A stretch of DNA of 64,000 nucleotides from Streptomyces sp. NBC_00271 (GTDB lineage Bacteria > Actinomycetota > Actinomycetes > Streptomycetales > Streptomycetaceae): contig NZ_CP108070.1 in NCBI RefSeq assembly GCF_036178845.1, positions 992,001-1,056,000 of the forward strand, read 5' to 3'. The notes under the pieces were generated by a model, which was given only the letters and a program-made list of their open reading frames with translations, searched no databases and was not told the origin of the DNA. Position 1 is the first letter of the stretch; each line of letters opens with the position of its first letter. Below, piece by piece: positions 60,374 through 64,000 of the stretch. Made by a program: the position numbers and the translations under genes.

Positions 60374-60471
60374 GACCGACCGCCGGACGGCGACCGCGCC
60401 CACCTGTCGTCGTGGTGGCCCACCCCAGAAGGAGCCGCTCCCCCGCCGGGAGTGAGCCGGGCCGGGCCGAC

Positions 60472-60924
60472 TCAGTCGCCGACGCCCGAGTCGACCTTGT
60501 GACCGTTGGCCGTCAAGGCGACGTCGATGTTGCCCCGGGTGGCGTTCGAGTAGGGACACACCTGATGTGCGGCCGCGACGATCTGCGCTGCCTGCTCGGG
60601 ATCCGAGATCTGCGGCAGGGTCACGTGGAGCTCCACGGCAAGTGCGAAACCACGATCCTCGGTGGGCAGGAGGCTGACACGGCTCTCGATCGAAGCATCG
60701 CCGGTCTCGACCCTTTCGCGACGGCCCACCACGCCGAGCGCGCCCTCGAAGCAGGCCGCATAGCCCACAGCGAAGAGCTGTTCGGGGTTCGTGCCACCCC
60801 CGTCGCCGCCCATCTCCTTCGGCACACGGAGCTGGACGTCCAGGACTCCGTCCTGTGTGCGCCCGTGGCCGCTTACGCGGCCGCCGGTCACGGTTGCCTC
60901 CGCCGTGTAGAGAACTCGCGCCAT
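60472..60924 (-). CDS. ohr: Ohr/OsmC-family organic hydroperoxide resistance protein
   Basis: A 150-residue peroxidase-like protein starting at MARVLYTAEATVTGGRVSGH behind GGAAGGGAG. The two redox Cys are in NPEQLFAVGYAACFEGALGV (about residue 60) and AAHQVCPYSNATRGNIDVAL (about residue 124), at the spacing of Ohr proteins. These reduce organic hydroperoxides with lipoylated partners. The usual OhrR repressor is not adjacent. It converges on the TetR gene at 59780. Confidence 0.94.
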   Translation of the reverse strand: MARVLYTAEATVTGGRVSGHGRTQDGVLDVQLRVPKEMGGDGGGTNPEQLFAVGYAACFEGALGVVGRRERVETGDASIESRVSLLPTEDRGFALAVELHVTLPQISDPEQAAQIVAAAHQVCPYSNATRGNIDVALTANGHKVDSGVGD

Positions 60925-61133
60925 CTCGATCTCCCTTCCGGACCCGCGGATTGCCCCGGCCCACGGCCGGGACCTTTCCAAAGTCTGCCGCTGATCGCAC
61001 CTCGACGAACCCATCCGTAGGGCACGAACGACGCCCGTTCAACCCGAGCGCCTCCCGATGAGCCCGATCGGCCCCCCGCGTCCGGTTCATCGAGCGCTCC
61101 TAGAGACGTGCAGGCGGATTTCGGCGAACGGCG

Positions 61134-61745
61134 TCAGTGAAGGGTGGCGACCGAAGTGCGGTAGAGGACTTCCTCGGCGCGCTCCCATGACCAGCCGTTC
61201 TCCACCACGAGCGTTCGCCAGCCGGTGGGACCGAACCAGTACCAGAGGAGGTCGGCCGTCTCCTGCACCGAGTGGGTGGGCGGCGGAGTCAGGTGGTGCA
61301 GGTGCTGGGCGGTCGCGCGGAGGGCGTCCCGGTACGCCGCGGTCGCGCGCTCCCACAGGGCCTCGCCGTTCTCATGCACGGGCAGCGCCTTGCGGATCGC
61401 TTCGTGCACGGCGAACTGCCCCTCGTTGCCCATCCGCGTGCCGTGGGCCAGGGCTTTCAGAACCGACTCCGGTGTCCGCAGGGCGAGCAGGTCCTCCATG
61501 GCCTGCTCGTAACCAGAGGCGATCACACCCTGGTCGACGATCCGGTTCAGGATGTCGCTCTTGCTCCCGACACTCGCGAAGACGGTCTTCGAGGCGACGC
61601 CTGCCGCCGAAGCGATGTCGGCGACGGTCACGCGACCGTAGCCGTGCTCGGCGAACAGTTCCGTGGCCTGACCGAGGATCAGTGCCCGCGTCCGTGCGGC
61701 GGCCTGCTCGCGCAGCGGGGAGACGTAGCGGCGCTTGGACGGCAT
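61134..61745 (-). CDS. TetR-family regulator
   Basis: This 203-residue regulator has a helix-turn-helix at ARTRALILGQATELFAEHGY then GRVTVADIASAAGVASKTVF (residues about 17-57) and a helical ligand domain ending in WYWFGPTGWRTLVVENGWSW. It is divergent from the NTF2-like gene at 61906, with an AT-rich stretch at 61765-61800 (GTGAATTCATTAGGCGTGC and following) as the likely shared control region. Ligand unknown. Confidence 0.9.
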   Translation of the reverse strand: MPSKRRYVSPLREQAAARTRALILGQATELFAEHGYGRVTVADIASAAGVASKTVFASVGSKSDILNRIVDQGVIASGYEQAMEDLLALRTPESVLKALAHGTRMGNEGQFAVHEAIRKALPVHENGEALWERATAAYRDALRATAQHLHHLTPPPTHSVQETADLLWYWFGPTGWRTLVVENGWSWERAEEVLYRTSVATLH

Positions 61746-61905
61746 GGCGTCATCCTAAGGCGTGAATTCATTAGGCGTGCTATAACCTCAATATTCGTCG
61801 GCGGGCCTCGTGCTCGACCCGGGCTACGACCGCGCCGCCCGTCCCCCTCGGACCGGTCGGTGCCTCACTCCTCAGAGCGCACACCCGTCGAAAAGGATCA
61901 ACGCA

Positions 61906-62481
61906 ATGGGCATGGATGCCACGGACCTGGCCCACGGACTCTTCCGGGTCCTCGAGACAGGCGATCCGGCACTGGCCGCCGAGGTGGTGCACGAGGACTT
62001 CCACAACCGCGAGGCAGCCGTGTCACCCGCGGCCTGTGCACTCCCCGGACCCGCAGGCGTCCTTGCCTCCGGCGCATGGATGCGCTTCGCCTTCAGCGAC
62101 CTGACCTTCCCCGTCCTCGGCATCGCCCGCAACGACGAGCAGGTCTGGGTACGGCTTCGCATGCAGGGCCGCCACACAGGTCCCTTCGTCCGCTTCCGTG
62201 ACGGCGCTCTCGACCAGGCCATACCCCCCACCGGGCGTGACATCGACTTCGAACAGATCCACGTGCTCGAACTCCGCGACGGCAAAGTGGTCGGGCACGA
62301 AGCCGTGCGCGACGACATCACCATGCTCGGCCAGCTCGGCGTCTTCCCGCCCGCTCCGGCCACCGCGCTGCGCATGGTCGCCTGGCGGGTGACCGGAAGG
62401 GCCACGCGCGCCGCGACCGACGTCACGGCGCAAGCCGTCGAGGCAGCCGGCCGCCCGCAGGACAGGGGACCAAGCCACTGA
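61906..62481 (+). CDS. NTF2-like/SnoaL-type protein (putative ester cyclase)
   Basis: A 191-residue protein whose first 140 residues match the SnoaL/NTF2-like fold: ATDLAHGLFRVLETGDPALA, VVHEDFHNREAAV, MRFAFSDLTFPVLGIARNDE and IDFEQIHVLELRDGKVVGHE. SnoaL relatives cyclise polyketides, but most homologues are uncharacterised. The C-terminal 45 residues (RVTGRATRAATDVTAQAVEA) are an extension. AAAAGGA precedes the ATG at 61906. It is probably regulated by the divergent TetR protein. Confidence 0.82.
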   Translation: MGMDATDLAHGLFRVLETGDPALAAEVVHEDFHNREAAVSPAACALPGPAGVLASGAWMRFAFSDLTFPVLGIARNDEQVWVRLRMQGRHTGPFVRFRDGALDQAIPPTGRDIDFEQIHVLELRDGKVVGHEAVRDDITMLGQLGVFPPAPATALRMVAWRVTGRATRAATDVTAQAVEAAGRPQDRGPSH

Positions 62482-62736
62482 GCCTCCTCAGCGCCCTGGC
62501 AGGCCAGGCTCCACCGGGATGACACGGAGAACGTTCACGCAACCACCCGACGACCGTGCCATCCCGCCCACACCGCGCCTGCAGTGGGGTGGGCGGCCGG
62601 ACCCCGGCCGCCCGACCGACCCCGACCATTCGTCGGCGTCCCCCCGACCAACCCGCCCCCTCTCCGACGGGAATATCCGACAATGATTTAGCACTCAACA
62701 ATATGGACCTGATCGCCGACCGTATGGGAGGCTCGC
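62482..62736. other. Intergenic region before the AraC gene
   Basis: About 255 bases with no supported gene. An AT-rich segment at 62675-62705 (ATGATTTAGCACTCAACAAT and following) is the likely AraC promoter region. Confidence 0.4.
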
Positions 62737-63645
62737 ATGGGCACCACCGCCGAGATCGGGGATGGAACTATGTCTGAGCTGGGGCTCCTCGACACCGGTG
62801 GCATCCTGCGCCAGGCGTGGGTCGCCCCGGACCGGACGAGCTCGGGTCTGGGCTGGGAGCACGCGTATCTGTCCACCCAGCGGGAAACGCCGTACCACTC
62901 GACCTTCGACAGTGCCCCCACTCATCTGCTGATCCTCCACCTCAGTGGCCCGGTGACCGTCCGACGCCGGTCCGGCCGGTCGATGCGAGCCCAGCGGATT
63001 CCGGCAGGGGGGCTCTTTGTCCACCCGGCAGGTCGCGCGCTGGATGTCGAACTCCAGGGGGGCCTCGACACCGTCCACCTCTATCTCAGCGACTCGGCCC
63101 TCCAGGAAGCGCACGGCGGCCGTGGGGCGGTGGAACTCGCCGAGGAACTGGGCAGCTCGGATCCCCTGATCGAGCAGGTCATGCTGGCTCTGGACGGCGT
63201 CGTGCGGCAGTGGGAGCCCTCCGCGCGCACCTACGTCGATCACCTCGTCGGCATGCTCGCCGCGCAGCTCGCCCACGCGCACACAGCCGGTCGGCCCGCG
63301 GCCCCGCCCGGCGCGATGTCGGGACTGACCTCCCAGCAGCTCGTGTCCGCACGGGAATTGATGGAGCAACACATCTCCGACCCGCTGCGCGTCTCCGATC
63401 TGGCCGCCGCCACCGGGCTGAGCGCGAGCCAGTTCAGTCGGCAGTTCAGAACCAGCACCGGAAAATCTCCGCACCAGTTCCTGTTGCAACTACGGCTGGA
63501 CCACGCACGCCGGATGCTGCGCACCACGGTCCTGCCCATCCCCGACGTGGCCGTCCACTGCGGCTTCTCCCATCAGGAACACCTGACGCGCGTGATGCGC
63601 GCCAAACTCGGCACGACCCCCGCCGCGGTCCGACGCGCGGGCTGA
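62737..63645 (+). CDS. AraC-family transcriptional regulator
   Basis: A 302-residue activator. The N-terminal half has a cupin-like AraC-binding region (TPYHSTFDSAPTHLLILHLS, AGGLFVHPAGRALDVELQGG). The C-terminal AraC/XylS DNA-binding domain has two helix-turn-helices: SDLAAATGLSASQFSRQFRT and LPIPDVAVHCGFSHQEHLTR. The ATG at 62737 follows GGGAGG; an internal ATG at 62770 is the alternative. It lies just upstream of a maleylacetate reductase gene on the same strand, so it probably controls an aromatic-degradation operon. Confidence 0.92.
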   Translation: MGTTAEIGDGTMSELGLLDTGGILRQAWVAPDRTSSGLGWEHAYLSTQRETPYHSTFDSAPTHLLILHLSGPVTVRRRSGRSMRAQRIPAGGLFVHPAGRALDVELQGGLDTVHLYLSDSALQEAHGGRGAVELAEELGSSDPLIEQVMLALDGVVRQWEPSARTYVDHLVGMLAAQLAHAHTAGRPAAPPGAMSGLTSQQLVSARELMEQHISDPLRVSDLAAATGLSASQFSRQFRTSTGKSPHQFLLQLRLDHARRMLRTTVLPIPDVAVHCGFSHQEHLTRVMRAKLGTTPAAVRRAG

Positions 63646-63848
63646 CACCGCGTTCCGCGGCCCGCCCCGCCCGCCCCTCTCCTCCGGCGCACCACAGGCA
63701 CCGCATCCGCCCCGCGCCCCCGCCAGAGCCACGCACCGCGCCGATCCTGCAGAAACACGCTCGAAACGTGCAGGAGTCCGAGCGCCCGCCGTCCCCACAC
63801 TCAGAGTCAGAAATTCAGGGACCCACGGCAACGCGAAGGCGGACCCCC

Positions 63849-64000
63849 ATGAGGAATTTCGTATATACCTCCCATCCCTCGCGGATCGTCTTCGGCACCG
63901 GAACGGTCGGCCAGGTCCGCGAGGAGGTCGAGCGACTCGGCTGTTCCCGAGTCCTCCTCCTGTCCACTCCGTCGGTGGCCAAGGCCGCCGCCCGGGTCCG
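63849..64000 (+). CDS. Maleylacetate reductase, N-terminal part (3' partial)
   Basis: The 50 visible residues begin MRNFVYTSHPSRIVFGTGTV, then GQVREEVERLGCSRVLLLST and PSVAKAAARV. This matches the N-terminus of iron-containing-alcohol-dehydrogenase-type maleylacetate reductases (FxYxxxPxRVxFGxGT...). These reduce maleylacetate to 3-oxoadipate in hydroquinone, resorcinol and chlorocatechol breakdown. The gene runs off the window. Confidence 0.85.
   Translation, partial: MRNFVYTSHPSRIVFGTGTVGQVREEVERLGCSRVLLLSTPSVAKAAARV

Overview
The window is high-GC actinobacterial DNA, almost certainly from Streptomyces. The support is GTG/TTG starts behind GGAGG-type sites, a 2-methylisoborneol operon, DasR-type chitin regulation, a SARP-NB-ARC-TPR regulator and multi-domain secreted glycoside hydrolases. 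Dense accessory genes, five mobile elements and at least ten broken genes suggest a chromosome arm. No rRNA, tRNA, CRISPR or core housekeeping block is seen.

Layout: (1) 1-2544: end of an XRE/MmyB regulator, an intact SDR, and a second SDR lacking its nucleotide-binding start, whose 3' end is overrun by a decayed IS200/IS605 element (about 2525-4260). (2) 4415-18660: carbohydrate island. A GntR/UTRA repressor diverges from a das-like operon (lipoprotein, two permeases, GH20 hexosaminidase). A lone-tnpB element separates this from secreted CBM3-GH16, GH78 (with four Cys-rich repeats) and GH76 enzymes. (3) 18661-23270: ArsR remnant, dihydrofolate-reductase-like protein, PhzF, and an IS5-type transposase split by an IS110 element whose bridge RNA can be read base by base. 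(4) 23274-27856: exported S33 peptidase, frameshifted Na+/H+ antiporter, membrane PP2C phosphatase. (5) 28129-31568: class II lanthipeptide pair (LanM plus a 66-residue precursor). (6) 31869-35870: isomerase pseudogene, long-form GAPDH and a second IS110 element. (7) 35890-39438: 2-methylisoborneol operon (family 2B encapsulin, 2-MIB synthase, GPP methyltransferase). (8) 39535-46543: DUF1254 protein, cobalt-type nitrile hydratase operon, FUSC transporter, GH18 chitinase with two dre-like sites. (9) 46660-64000: membrane protein, SARP regulator, CotA-like multicopper oxidase, DUF4097 protein with divergent GbsR-like regulator, MBL hydrolase, two broken SDRs under a TetR repressor with three operator copies, Ohr, TetR/NTF2-like pair, AraC regulator and the start of a maleylacetate reductase.

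The das-like operon and the chitinase both carry DasR-type sites, so GlcNAc/chitin control probably links them. The encapsulin, cyclase and methyltransferase form one translationally coupled or tightly spaced unit that encloses terpene synthesis in a protein shell. The strongest finding is the IS110 element at 21261-22698: four guide segments in its leader match the two element ends and the two flanks of its own insertion site, and removing the element restores the interrupted transposase reading frame. The orphan lanthipeptide pair is the best candidate for an undescribed product. The number of small indels means assembly error must be excluded before all the pseudogenes are accepted.
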